From Desulfobacteraceae bacterium (lineage in GTDB: Bacteria; Desulfobacterota; Desulfobacteria; Desulfobacterales; Desulfosarcinaceae), in NCBI GenBank assembly GCA_024230435.1, contig JAAERL010000202.1, forward strand, positions 1 to 48,565: a stretch of DNA of 48,565 nt, given 5' to 3'. The notes under the pieces were generated by a model. The model saw nothing but the letters and a program-made list of their open reading frames with translations, made no database searches and was not told where the DNA came from. Each line of letters starts with the position of its first letter. The stretch's first letter is position 1. The position numbers and the translations under genes were made by a program. Shown here in pieces: positions 7,845 to 16,635 of this stretch.

Positions 7845-9611
7845 TTACGGTAAATGGCTCCAGAAAAATACCCGTATCCAATTGGTCAATCTTCGGGTCA
7901 AAATCCGGATTAGTTTTTTATGTCCGACTTCTATTTTTGCAACCCCCTTCATTCCGGGACGCAGTAAATCAAAAGGGTGTTTCATGGCCGCTTCGACACG
8001 AAAGTAGTTGTGTCCTTGCTCGACAAAAGAGACCGGCGGCACACGCTGGATTTGGATGTCGATGAGTTGACCGGGGATGCCGGCCAGTCTTAGTTTTCCC
8101 GGTAAACCATTATAAATCAGGCCGATATCCCGATCATCCACGTTTAAAATCACACGGTATTCACCTATTGGAGCTACCTCGAAAAGAACCTGTCCACGTT
8201 CGACAGGTGAGCCAAGGGATTGACTCAGATCCCCTTTTACGACCAGGCCGTCAATTGGCGCCGTCAATTTGGTGCGGGCCAGTTGCTGCTCCACAAGGTT
8301 CAGTTGGGCCTCGGCCTGCAAGCGTTTTGCCTTTAATATCGTCACCTCCGAGCGATTGCGTCCTGCCAAGGCTTTACGGTACTCTTTGAGCAGTTGCATA
8401 CTTTGGCTTCTCCACTTGCGCTGTTGAATCAACAGGTCCTTGTTGTCCAAGGTGGCCAGTAAATCGTTTTTTTGCACCAAATCCCCTGCACGCACATTGG
8501 CCGAGGCAATGAATCCTATTTGGGCGGCGATCACAGAACGGCGTATATTGGCCTCAAGTATTGAGTCGGTTGAAATACGAAAGGGTGCGCTAATTATGCA
8601 AAGCAATAACAACAAAAGAACACTTAGGCCGCCAGCGACTTTCAATCCCAAGCGGCGTGGACCGAAAAACTTGTTTAACCGGGAGGTTATAGCCCCTGCA
8701 AGCTTGATCCTAAGCGGCTGTTCTTCGCGGCGCCGGTTCTCTAACACCGGGCCGAGCAACAACCCAATCCGTTCAAGTTGTTCGACTGTTTGAGCATCAA
8801 ACGGTTTTTCCGTGGATCGTTCCAATAAAAAAACACCAGTCATCTTGCCGTTTTTTACCAGCGGCACACTGCAGATCGACGATGCTTTGTGTTGCTGGGC
8901 CAGCAATGCGTGCAACCGGGTTACCAAAAGCGGATTATCCTGTGAGGGCGGGTATACCACAGTGGCTTGCTGATCCAGGGCTTCGTTCATGCAATCGCGT
9001 ATAGCGCGCGTCAGGTTTGAGTGTTGATCGATCTGAGAACTGTTTGAAATTGTCTCAATCTGGATTTGGCTCCGATTTAAAAAACCCAGACTTACCCGAT
9101 GGCAGGCAAAACGTTGTGCAAGTTCGTTGGCCACTTGCATTGCAGCCGTATGGAAATTTTCATATTCCAATGCAGAGGCAACCAGATCGACAAGGTTGAT
9201 CAACTGCTCTTTTGCAGTGAAATTCTGCGCCTGAACCATGGTTTCGAGCCATTTGGCGCCAATTTTCATCTGTTTCAACGCTTCTTTTTGCAGTGATTGT
9301 GAACGGTGTGGTATTTCCATGGCCACGGCGCCGTTCAAACGGCCGTGGAGGAACAATGGGCAAGCCAGCGCATCCAGGGGTTCTTGAGCATTTTCCCCCA
9401 ATCTGTAGCGTGTTTTGATAACTGGCTTTTTTAACTTAAGTGAAGCATCGGCAACACCGGATAAGGCTTTGCGGTCCGTAGTTGGATCAGGCCAGGAAAA
9501 TGATTGATTAAAGGGGCCTTTGTCCGCCGGACCGGTCAAAAGTAGCGCGTGTTGCACGCCTGGCAGGTTTTGGTATTGATCGCGTAACCAGATTTTCAGA
9601 AACTCTTGCAT
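7845..9611 (-). CDS. GAF-domain / HlyD membrane adaptor fusion
   Basis: 588 residues. The N-terminal half is cytosolic and includes a GAF-like domain at about 150-300 (ENFHTAAMQVANELAQRF through SICSVPLVKNGKMTGVFLLE). One transmembrane helix follows (about 323-343, GGLSVLLLLLLCIISAPF). The periplasmic part is a HlyD adaptor: lipoyl half (IGFIASANVRAGDLVQKNDL), helical hairpin, second lipoyl half (KLTAPIDGLVVKGDLSQSLG) and beta-barrel. GAF domains bind small ligands or mediate dimer contacts, so the adaptor could sense a cytosolic signal or recruit cargo; this is inference. It is the first gene of the five-gene run, and the next ATG follows its stop by 5 bases. Confidence 0.85.
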   Translation of the reverse strand: MQEFLKIWLRDQYQNLPGVQHALLLTGPADKGPFNQSFSWPDPTTDRKALSGVADASLKLKKPVIKTRYRLGENAQEPLDALACPLFLHGRLNGAVAMEIPHRSQSLQKEALKQMKIGAKWLETMVQAQNFTAKEQLINLVDLVASALEYENFHTAAMQVANELAQRFACHRVSLGFLNRSQIQIETISNSSQIDQHSNLTRAIRDCMNEALDQQATVVYPPSQDNPLLVTRLHALLAQQHKASSICSVPLVKNGKMTGVFLLERSTEKPFDAQTVEQLERIGLLLGPVLENRRREEQPLRIKLAGAITSRLNKFFGPRRLGLKVAGGLSVLLLLLLCIISAPFRISTDSILEANIRRSVIAAQIGFIASANVRAGDLVQKNDLLATLDNKDLLIQQRKWRSQSMQLLKEYRKALAGRNRSEVTILKAKRLQAEAQLNLVEQQLARTKLTAPIDGLVVKGDLSQSLGSPVERGQVLFEVAPIGEYRVILNVDDRDIGLIYNGLPGKLRLAGIPGQLIDIQIQRVPPVSFVEQGHNYFRVEAAMKHPFDLLRPGMKGVAKIEVGHKKLIRILTRRLTNWIRVFFWSHLP

Positions 9612-9986
9612 TCAATATCATCCAGTACATTATCACTGTATTTCAACAATGGTGAATTTCAAGTCTATTTGGGCGGTTTTTCTCAATCACCGTTTATCAT
9701 TATTTACCGTTTGTCATTATATATAGCTGTCCCTGAAGATTATTATCGGCTATGAGGTTAAAATGCTTAACCGTTTTTTTTTCCGATAATGATTGGAAAA
9801 AGAATGATTAGAAAAAGACTGGAAAATGATTTCTTTTCATTGACACGTTTAATTTATATGTGTAATTAATCATTCCGCTTTTGGTTGAAAATGACGTTAG
9901 CTCACAAATCGGATTTTTTTTGCTGAGCTATTTTGTTTTAAAAAGAATGCCCTTCGCATAACGGCATTTTAATCAACTATTTAAAT
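9612..9986. other. Intergenic region between the export island and tRNA-Ser (divergent)
   Basis: AT-rich, without a convincing gene. It must hold the promoter of the minus-strand export island and that of the tRNA. An imperfect hairpin with arms TAGCTCA/TGAGCTA lies near 9899-9931, just before the tRNA. I could not pick a sigma-70 or sigma-54 promoter for the island with confidence. Confidence 0.5.
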
Positions 9987-10080
9987 GGAGAGATGTCCGA
10001 GTTGGCTGAAGGAGCACGACTGGAAATCGTGTGTGCCGTTTATAGCGGCACCGAGGGTTCGAATCCCTCTCTCTCCGCCA
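9987..10080 (+). tRNA. tRNA-Ser (anticodon GGA), CCA encoded
   Basis: The acceptor stem pairs GGAGAGA with TCTCTCC, followed by discriminator G and an encoded CCA. The anticodon arm CACGACTGGAAATCGTG has the loop CTGGAAA and anticodon GGA, reading UCC/UCU. There is a long variable arm (GTGCCGTTTATAGCGGCAC), as expected for a class II serine tRNA, and a T arm with GGTTCGAATCC. It lies upstream of dnaX. Confidence 0.97.
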
Positions 10081-10444
10081 TCCCCCTCAAATGCCTCCTA
10101 AATCATGTTATGGCAATCATAAAGCCCGCTAAATTAAACCCTTTTGGTTTCAGGCAGGCGCAGTGGCGTTTGGCCTCTTGATGGTTGGTGATTGCTTGAG
10201 CAAGGGGCAGGGGATAACAAGTTGCGCCTCACATATAGGTGCGCTATATAAGCGTTGATTGGCTTAATTTCTCCCGCAAGAATTTCCGGTATTTGAATAT
10301 GCGGATCAATTGCCGGGATAAATATCGTGATAAATATCGTGATAAATATCGTGTGCGCCGGGCCGGATATGTTAGCGGCTCCTGCCGCTTGGGTACTCAT
10401 TTTTTCAGAGCCGGAAGCAGTCACGGCGAATTGGATGTAACCTT
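10081..10444 (+). other. Leader region between tRNA-Ser and dnaX
   Basis: No convincing gene. It contains a 12-base tandem repeat (10314-10353). The only open frame here (10239-10448) mostly translates that repeat and looks spurious. It probably carries the dnaX promoter. A GCCGGAA stretch near 10408 recalls the SRP RNA tip, but no SRP fold could be drawn. Confidence 0.45.
10314..10353 (+). repeat. 12-bp tandem repeat (3.3 copies)
   Basis: Units CGGGATAAATAT, CGTGATAAATAT, CGTGATAAATAT, then CGTG. It lies about 90 bases upstream of the dnaX start. Copy number is probably variable between strains (inference). Confidence 0.9.
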
Positions 10445-12277
10445 ATGAGCTATTTGGTATTTGCCCGCAAATTCAGACCCCAAACGTTTGAGGACGTTGT
10501 TCAGCAAACGCATGTGACGCGTACGTTGGCCAACGCCATTAATGCAGGGCGGCTTGCTCATGCTATACTTTTTTCCGGTCCCAGGGGAACGGGCAAAACT
10601 ACAATCGCCCGCATCTTGGCCAAGGCTGTCAATTGCGCCAACGGGCCTGCCAGCACACCATGTAACGTTTGCCGTTCTTGTAAAGAAATCACCTCGGGCA
10701 CTACGGTGGATGTTTTTGAGATTGACGGCGCTTCAAATAATAGCGTCGATCAAATTCGTGAACTTAGGGAAAACTTGAAATACATGCCGGTGCATTGCCG
10801 CCGGAAAATTTATATTATTGATGAAGTTCATATGCTCAGTCTGGCGGCATTTAATGCGTTGCTCAAAACACTTGAAGAGCCGCCTGAGCACGTTCAATTT
10901 ATTTTTGCCACCACCGAAGCCCATAAAATACCGATTACAATTTTGTCTCGCTGCCAGCGGCATGATTTGCGAAGAATCGGCGCCGCTTATATTGCAGAGC
11001 ACCTTGGCCGCATTTGCGAAAAGGAAAATGTCAGTATTGATGCGGATTCTCTGGCGCTGATCGCCCAAGAGGGCGGTGGGAGTATGCGTGATTCTCTCAG
11101 TTTGCTGGATCATATTCTGGCTTGCGCCGATGCTCCCATAACGGTGCAGCTCATTACTGATTTGCTGGGTATTGTCGACAGGAAGCATCTTTTCGATTTA
11201 TCTGCGGCGGTCTTCAATCGGGATATTAAGGCGGTTTTACATCATATTGACCAGGTTTGGCGTCAAGGGCTTGAAATAAAACGTTATTATGCCGATATTG
11301 TTTCATATTTTCATAACTTGACGCTTATCAAGCTTAATTTCAGGACAGACCGCCTGGTTGATTTGCCTGAACATGAAGCCGAACAAATGAAACGCCAGAT
11401 CGTAGATGTTGCCGAAAGTCACTTGATTCAGGTTTTTGATTTTTTATTCGAGGCCGAATCAGCCGTTAAATTCAGCAGTCAGCCCAAATATGCCCTTGAA
11501 ATGGTCTTTTTGAAATTGTTTCAGGCGCCCCCATCTTTGGCGATAGATACCCTTATAGAGAAGCTTGATCAGTTCAGGGAAAATGCGCCCGGAATAATTT
11601 CAAGCACGGGGGGCGGACAAAACGCCGCATCTTTAACCGTGGCCGGACAAAAACCTCTTGCCGTTGCACCGGCTGCTGCCGATAGAAAAGACAAATCTCT
11701 TGAACAGCAGCAAACTGTTTCGCAAGATTTGGCTCCAATGGCCGGTTCCGGAGAAAAGCCCGCCAACGCTGCTTTTGATATCTACGCGGCTGATCACAAA
11801 CCGGTTGAAAATCAGGGCCAAGCACAGCCGGTTAAAAAAAGGCAACTTGATCCCGCCGTTGAAAATTCGTCTGAAAGTGTTGCCGGACAAGGCGCGGTAT
11901 CTGCCCGCCTGGACGAAAAGACGCTTTGGCGGAGGCTTTTGAATAAAGCTGAAGAAATTAAGCCCTCGCTGGCTGCTCATTTAACTAAATGCCGTGTCAA
12001 ATCCTATACGGATCAAAAACTTTCAGTGGAAGTGACGGGTAACGCTTTTTGTATCAACAATATTAAAAAAAATACTTCTTTGATTGAGAAAATTTGTTCG
12101 CAGGAGGCGCAATGCACTGTCAGGTTTGAACTTGTTTGCCGGATGGAGGACGTTGCGAAAAAAAATAACGAGAAAAACAAAACCATCCAAAGCAAGCAAA
12201 AAGCTTATAGCCACCCAATGGTAATGCAAGTTGTGGAGCTTTTTAAAGGGCAGGTGGTTGATGTTAAAACGTCATAG
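10445..12277 (+). CDS. dnaX: DNA polymerase III subunit gamma/tau
   Basis: 610 residues. The clamp-loader ATPase assembles the DnaX-delta-delta' complex that loads the beta clamp. Visible features: the N-terminal [16 protein letters not shown], Walker [10 protein letters not shown], a zinc module ([16 protein letters not shown]), Walker [10 protein letters not shown], and sensor/arginine-finger motifs [12 protein letters not shown] and ILSRCQRHD. The collar domain continues to about residue 370, then a low-complexity linker rich in A, P, K and Q, then a tau-like C-terminal domain. An A7 run at 11834-11840 in the linker puts a stop four codons away in the -1 frame, so a gamma-like 468-residue form could be made (inference). 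It is first in the dnaX-ebfC-recR-ykgJ-murI run. Confidence 0.97.
   Translation: MSYLVFARKFRPQTFEDVVQQTHVTRTLANAINAGRLAHAILFSGPRGTGKTTIARILAKAVNCANGPASTPCNVCRSCKEITSGTTVDVFEIDGASNNSVDQIRELRENLKYMPVHCRRKIYIIDEVHMLSLAAFNALLKTLEEPPEHVQFIFATTEAHKIPITILSRCQRHDLRRIGAAYIAEHLGRICEKENVSIDADSLALIAQEGGGSMRDSLSLLDHILACADAPITVQLITDLLGIVDRKHLFDLSAAVFNRDIKAVLHHIDQVWRQGLEIKRYYADIVSYFHNLTLIKLNFRTDRLVDLPEHEAEQMKRQIVDVAESHLIQVFDFLFEAESAVKFSSQPKYALEMVFLKLFQAPPSLAIDTLIEKLDQFRENAPGIISSTGGGQNAASLTVAGQKPLAVAPAAADRKDKSLEQQQTVSQDLAPMAGSGEKPANAAFDIYAADHKPVENQGQAQPVKKRQLDPAVENSSESVAGQGAVSARLDEKTLWRRLLNKAEEIKPSLAAHLTKCRVKSYTDQKLSVEVTGNAFCINNIKKNTSLIEKICSQEAQCTVRFELVCRMEDVAKKNNEKNKTIQSKQKAYSHPMVMQVVELFKGQVVDVKTS
11834..11850 (+). 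promoter_or_regulatory. Candidate -1 slippage site in dnaX (A7 run followed by TGA in the -1 frame)
   Basis: The in-frame codons are GTT AAA AAA AGG CAA CTT. Slipping one base back on the A7 run gives AAG GCA ACT TGA, ending the protein at 468 residues, close to the size expected for a gamma subunit. The DnaX families of E. coli (translational) and Thermus (transcriptional) make gamma by slippage on A-rich runs. No strong downstream stem-loop was found. Confidence 0.4.
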
Positions 12278-12297
12278 GACATATAGGAGGTAATGCC

Positions 12298-12609
12298 ATG
12301 AAAGGTATGGGTAACATGATGAAACAAGCTCAGAAGCTTCAATCTAAAATGATGAAGCTGCAAGAAGAACTGGGCGATAGAACAGTTGAAACCACTGCCG
12401 GCGGGGGAATGATTAAAGTTGTCGCTAATGGGCGTAATCAGATTGTCTCTCTTAATATTGAAAAGGAAGTCGTGGACCCTGACGATGTCGAGATGTTGCA
12501 AGATTTGGTTCTTGCGGCCGTTAATGACGCTTTGACCAAAGCTCAGGAAATGGTTGCAGGCGAGATGGGAAAGATTACCGGCGGTTTTAATTTGCCCGGT
12601 ATTTTATAA
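12298..12609 (+). CDS. ebfC: YbaB/EbfC nucleoid-associated protein
   Basis: 103 residues, the usual length for this DNA-binding dimer family. It starts [20 protein letters not shown], the family's Met/Lys/Gln-rich first helix, and carries the conserved core [16 protein letters not shown]. The start has AGGAGG 7 bases upstream, 20 bases after dnaX. The family binds DNA as a tweezer-like dimer and is regularly found between dnaX and recR; its exact role is not settled. Confidence 0.96.
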   Translation: MKGMGNMMKQAQKLQSKMMKLQEELGDRTVETTAGGGMIKVVANGRNQIVSLNIEKEVVDPDDVEMLQDLVLAAVNDALTKAQEMVAGEMGKITGGFNLPGIL

Positions 12610-12644
12610 CGTTTAGAGCACCGGTTACGGGATAAGCTTTTACG

Positions 12645-13247
12645 ATGCAGTATTACCCTGAATCAGTAAGATCATTGATAAAAAACTTTGGTAAATTACC
12701 TGGTATCGGCGAAAAGACCGCTGAGCGATTGGCCATACACGTACTTAAGCGCCCATCGAGCGAAGCGGAACAACTGGCCAACAGCCTTGTTACGGTAAAG
12801 CAAAAGGTAAGATTGTGCTCTCAATGTTTTGCTTTAAGTGATTGTAAATTGTGCCACATCTGCCGGAACAGTAATCGTGATAGCGGGCTGCTTTGTGTTG
12901 TGGAACAACCGGCGGATATGATTTCTATTGAAAAATCCGGAGCGTTCAACGGGTTGTACCATGTTTTGGGCGGAGCCTTATCGCCGGTCGATGGTGTCGG
13001 TCCTGAAGATATCAGGTTACGCGAATTATTCGCCAAAGTTTTACAGGCCGGCATAAAAGAGCTTGTGCTGGCGACGGGAACGAATGTTGAGGGCGAGTCT
13101 ACGGCTGCTTATATAGCCAAAGAATTGTCCGGCTGCAAAGCCAGGATAACGCGCATTGCAACTGGAGTTCCCGTGGGCGGTGATTTGAAATACGTTGATA
13201 AGATGACATTAAAGTCCGCTATGAGCAGCCGATATGATATCAAATAA
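12645..13247 (+). CDS. recR: Recombination mediator protein RecR
   Basis: 200 residues, standard length. It contains the helix-hairpin-helix (FGKLPGIGEKTAERLA), the four-Cys zinc finger (CSQCFALSDCKLCHIC), a Toprim domain (LCVVEQPADMISIEKSG; ATGTNVEGESTAAYIAKEL) and the C-terminal RIATGVPVGGDLKYVD. RecR works with RecO/RecF to load RecA at gaps. The gene lies 35 bases after ebfC, and its 3' end overlaps the next gene by 14 bases. Confidence 0.97.
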   Translation: MQYYPESVRSLIKNFGKLPGIGEKTAERLAIHVLKRPSSEAEQLANSLVTVKQKVRLCSQCFALSDCKLCHICRNSNRDSGLLCVVEQPADMISIEKSGAFNGLYHVLGGALSPVDGVGPEDIRLRELFAKVLQAGIKELVLATGTNVEGESTAAYIAKELSGCKARITRIATGVPVGGDLKYVDKMTLKSAMSSRYDIK

Positions 13248-13653
13248 CCAGCTTTTTAACTGCACTCAGTGTGGGCAATGTTGCAAAGGCTATGGCGGAA
13301 CTAACCTTTCACCTGCCTGCCTTGCTAACATTGCCGAATATTTAGGATTGGACCCTTCGGAGTTTGAGAGCCGGTTTTGTGTTCAGTCTGGAAACAAACT
13401 TGTATTAAAACAGCGTGAAGACGGGTTTTGCATATTTTTGAACCGTAATTGTTCTATCCATCGGGTAAAGCCGGAAATGTGCAAAAATTGGCCTTTTATC
13501 GGCAGCTTGCTGGTGGATATCGGGAACTGGCAGGCAATGGCCAATTCCTGCCCTGGCATGAAAAATCCGATTAACACTAAAGACATAGAAAAAATCCGGG
13601 AAATTTTAAGATTTAGGTCAAATAAAAGCCCGGTCCGGTGTGGTAACAAATGA
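13234..13653 (+). CDS. YkgJ-family cysteine-cluster protein
   Basis: 139 residues. The N-terminal CTQCGQCCKGYGG and the later Cys residues (GFCIFLNRNCSIHRVKPEMCKNWPF) match the CxxCxxCC metal-binding family (YkgJ), predicted to bind zinc or an iron-sulfur cluster. No substrate is known. It overlaps recR by 14 bases and murI by 4 bases, so it is almost certainly cotranscribed with them. The metal-binding assignment is from the family; a role in peptidoglycan or DNA work cannot be read from the sequence. Confidence 0.88.
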   Translation: MISNNQLFNCTQCGQCCKGYGGTNLSPACLANIAEYLGLDPSEFESRFCVQSGNKLVLKQREDGFCIFLNRNCSIHRVKPEMCKNWPFIGSLLVDIGNWQAMANSCPGMKNPINTKDIEKIREILRFRSNKSPVRCGNK

Positions 13654-14447
13654 TTGGAGTATTTGATTCTGGAATTGGGGGGCTGACCGTGGTCAAAGCT
13701 TTGAAAAGACTGTCTCCCAGCTATCCGATTCTTTACCTGGGAGACACTGCGCGGACTCCATACGGGAGCAAAAGCAAACGCACGATTATCAAATATTCTT
13801 TGAAAAATGCGGAGTTTCTTGTTCGGCAAGGGGCCAGGATTATCGTCATTGCCTGTAATACGGCTTCAAGTTGTGCGCCTGAAGCCATAAGGGAACGTTT
13901 TGGTCTGCCTGTATTTGAAGTGATCGGTCCCGGCGCGCAGGCGGCGGTCAAGGTATCGCGCAAGCAACGTATCGGTGTTATAGGAACCCGGGCAACCATC
14001 GTAAGCAAGGCATATGAACAACGCATTCAGCAAATCCAGCCCAACGCCAAAGTCTATGGGACGCCGTGTCCGCTATTGGTTCCTTTAGTTGAGGAAGGGT
14101 GGTTAAGCAAGCCGGAAACCGCCATGATTATTAAAAAATACCTTCATCCTTTAAAAAATTTGCAAATTGATACGCTTATTCTTGGATGTACGCATTACCC
14201 TGTATTGAAACAGCTTATCCAACGTAAAATTGGCTCCCGCGTGGTTCTTGTTGATTCGGCCGAAGCTGCGGCTGAAAAAGTGCACGCCTATTTACGCAAT
14301 TCGGGTAATCATTCGGGTAATCATCTGTTTGACAGGAAAATTCAGCCCGAAAGCAGAATCTTTATTACAGATACAACCGAGCAGTTTTGTAAAACAGCCC
14401 GTTTGATTCTAAAAGACCCGATACCCATGCAAATCGTTGATTTATAA
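13650..14447 (+). CDS. murI: Glutamate racemase
   Basis: 265 residues. It makes D-glutamate for peptidoglycan. Motifs seen are GVFDSGIGGLTVVKAL, ARIIVIACNTASS with the first catalytic Cys, and LILGCTHYPVLK with the second Cys. Both general acid/base cysteines are therefore present. The start ATG overlaps the stop of the YkgJ-type gene. A short near-repeat (SGNHSGNH) near residue 220 lies in a surface region. Downstream lies a convergent MscS gene. Confidence 0.97.
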   Translation: MIGVFDSGIGGLTVVKALKRLSPSYPILYLGDTARTPYGSKSKRTIIKYSLKNAEFLVRQGARIIVIACNTASSCAPEAIRERFGLPVFEVIGPGAQAAVKVSRKQRIGVIGTRATIVSKAYEQRIQQIQPNAKVYGTPCPLLVPLVEEGWLSKPETAMIIKKYLHPLKNLQIDTLILGCTHYPVLKQLIQRKIGSRVVLVDSAEAAAEKVHAYLRNSGNHSGNHLFDRKIQPESRIFITDTTEQFCKTARLILKDPIPMQIVDL

Positions 14448-14553
14448 TTCCCAAACTGGTTCTTAGAGCTTGTTTGAGCAACATTAAGGCGGGACAGCAT
14501 CAGAGCTCAGGGCATATGGGCTGATTCAATAGCTCTGCTGTGCGAGTATTTTT

Positions 14554-15657
14554 TTACTCGGCTTGCTTTTGTGCAGGTTTTGCATTGACAATGGTTATAT
14601 CTCTTTTGGGATAGGGAATTTCGATGCCCTCTGCGTCAAAAGCGGATTTTACGTGGTCGGTTATATGTGAGACGGTTTGGATGCGTTTGCGTGCGTCTGC
14701 TATCCATACAAACAATCGTAAATCAACCGAAGATTCACCAAAATTGTTGACTATAACTTTCGGAGCGGGATCTTTTAATACCCAATCGATTTGGGATGCG
14801 ACTTTTTCTATAACAACTTTGGCTTTTTCAATATCGGTGTCATAGGAAACACCGATGTTTACCCGCACTCTGATATCGTCAGAGATGATTGTATAATTGA
14901 CAATATCGCGCTTCATGATTTCATTGTTCGGGATAACGATGATAATATTATCAGTTGTTTTTATTCTAGTAGCGCGTAAGCCGATACTCAGGACATCACC
15001 CCATGTGGAGCAGTTTTTAGGGGCCTCCCAGACTTCAATACGATCTCCAATTTCAAAGGGCCTGTCTATAATCAGCAAGATACCCGCAATAAGGTTTGAA
15101 AGTGTATCCTTTGCGGCAAAACCGATGGCGATACCCATAATTCCCGCACCGGCTATAAAAGGCACTACATTTATTCCAAGCATATCCAGCGCCAGTATTG
15201 CGGCGATACAGTACATTGCGGCGCCTGAAAATTTTTTCAACAATTCGAAAATAATATCGTCAATTTTCGTTACCGTCTTTTGAGCCCAATTTTTTTGTAA
15301 ATAGTTTAATAAAACGAGCATAAAATCAACTAAAGGTCTGCAAAACAATATAATGAACACTGCGGGGAAAATTTTATCTATGAATTTCAGGCTGAATAAA
15401 TCGATTAAATACTTGCCAACAAGAAAAATTAAACTAAGGCCCAATGTCTTGTGCAGCGCCAGAATTATTTGATCGCTGCGGTTTTTGAATTTGGATTTAG
15501 CAAGTTTTTTGCGGGCAATGTAAATAATTATTTTAAGCATAATCCAGCCGATCATTCCAAAAGCAATGGCTATACCCGCTTTAATCCAGATGACAAGTAT
15601 TGTATTTTTCGATAGCATACTGGCCATATTATCTATATATGCAGTCCATTTTTCCAT
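14554..15657 (-). CDS. MscS-family mechanosensitive ion channel
   Basis: 367 residues with about four or five transmembrane helices in the first half (IKAGIAIAFGMIGWIMLKII; LGLSLIFLVGKYLI; FPAVFIILFCRPLVDFMLVL; AAILALDMLGINVVPFIAG). The pore helix and gating segment follow (GIMGIAIGFAAKDTLSNLIA), then IIDRPFEIGDRIEV, the MscS beta-domain signature. The cytosolic alpha/beta domain ends with KSAFDAEGIEIPYPKRDI, typical of the family. The start has TAGGAGG upstream. It is a single gene, convergent with murI, and likely relieves turgor during osmotic downshock. Confidence 0.93.
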   Translation of the reverse strand: MEKWTAYIDNMASMLSKNTILVIWIKAGIAIAFGMIGWIMLKIIIYIARKKLAKSKFKNRSDQIILALHKTLGLSLIFLVGKYLIDLFSLKFIDKIFPAVFIILFCRPLVDFMLVLLNYLQKNWAQKTVTKIDDIIFELLKKFSGAAMYCIAAILALDMLGINVVPFIAGAGIMGIAIGFAAKDTLSNLIAGILLIIDRPFEIGDRIEVWEAPKNCSTWGDVLSIGLRATRIKTTDNIIIVIPNNEIMKRDIVNYTIISDDIRVRVNIGVSYDTDIEKAKVVIEKVASQIDWVLKDPAPKVIVNNFGESSVDLRLFVWIADARKRIQTVSHITDHVKSAFDAEGIEIPYPKRDITIVNAKPAQKQAE

Positions 15658-16023
15658 TTTGCCTCCTAATGATGACGTTTAATTCCTTTTAATTAAACCA
15701 TGGGTTTTGCTCGTGCGATCCTAAAAGGTTTGATCGTAGCGGCGAGGATATGATGTGATAACAGTCTTTTGCTCAGGCAAGTCCCCAATAAAGGCGGGCG
15801 GAGCCCGAGCCTATGCATAATTAAAAACCATTATCACACGTGAAATGGGACTGCAAATATCATTTCATTTTTGTGTCAAAGTACCAGCTAAAAGTTTCAT
15901 AAGCCGTTCAGTGCGTAAATGGCCATTATCCATATTTTTTTGGAACATTGAGCGTTGCTGTGAGTTATTAATTTAGAAGGGATTTGCAAAAGGACCGTTA
16001 ATTAAAAAAACACTGCGAATTGG
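15658..16023. other. Intergenic region between the chemosensory cluster and mscS
   Basis: No gene seen. It includes an inverted repeat TGTGATAA (15754-15761) / TTATCACA (15831-15838) that encloses a GC-rich hairpin (GGGC-GGA-GCCC). In the minus-strand transcript this would be a leader of the channel gene. It matches no riboswitch class I recognise. Confidence 0.4.
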
Positions 16024-16596
16024 TTAGGATACTTGCTGGTAACAATCTATCGCCATATTTATTCGTTCTTCAGGATCAAGGTCCTTTCTGGCTAAAACGG
16101 ATTCTATTGTGTCTAATGCGTTTTTGAGTTGATCAACGGTGAGTTCAAGGTTTTGTATGGTTTCACACGAAGCTTTTTCTGTAACGTCCATGGCTTCGCG
16201 TAAATCTGTAGCATTTTTTATGATATTCTTAAGGCTTTGAATTTTATCCAGTCTTAAAAATAATTCATCAAAAATAATCGGTTTTTGCAGGTAATCGGCG
16301 GCGCCTTTTTTCATCGCCGTAATCGCATTTTCAATGGTACCGTGGGCGGTTATCAAAATTACTTCCGTTTTCAGGTTATTTGCTTTTGCCGATTCGAGAA
16401 CACCGATACCATCAACTCCGCCCGGCATCATCAAATCGGTCAAAATAACGTCGTAGTACTGATCGGAAATCAAACGCACAGCCTCCACACCATCCTCGGC
16501 GGCGTCCACCTCATAATCGGCCTTTTTCAATTTTCTGAAAATCAATGACCGTGTGACCGCGTCATCATCGACAACCAATATTTTCAAGGATTGCAT
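16024..16596 (-). CDS. Receiver-domain response regulator with coiled-coil tail
   Basis: 190 residues from the ATG at 16596, chosen because GGAGG sits 8 bases before it; an ATG at 16629 would give 11 extra residues but lacks such a site. The receiver domain has the acidic pocket VVDDD, phospho-acceptor Asp54 (ILTDLMMPGG), the Thr switch (ILITAHG) and Lys (YLQKP). The last ~70 residues are predicted helical (QNLELTVDQLKNALDTIESV), with no DNA-binding domain or phosphatase motif. It is the final gene of the chemosensory cluster and probably a CheY-like output or phosphate sink. Confidence 0.88.
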   Translation of the reverse strand: MQSLKILVVDDDAVTRSLIFRKLKKADYEVDAAEDGVEAVRLISDQYYDVILTDLMMPGGVDGIGVLESAKANNLKTEVILITAHGTIENAITAMKKGAADYLQKPIIFDELFLRLDKIQSLKNIIKNATDLREAMDVTEKASCETIQNLELTVDQLKNALDTIESVLARKDLDPEERINMAIDCYQQVS

Positions 16597-16635
16597 ATTT
16601 AATTCCTCCAAACTTATCGACTCATTCATACTAAT

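Noticed and set aside
10350-10440. Possible 4.5S/SRP RNA before dnaX (GCCGGAAGCAG stretch)
   Set aside because: The conserved GGTCAGGTCCGGAAGGAAGCAG core and a closing stem are absent.
10239-10448. 69-codon plus-strand open frame before dnaX
   Set aside because: Its middle is a translation of the 12-base tandem repeat and it has no ribosome site or family features.
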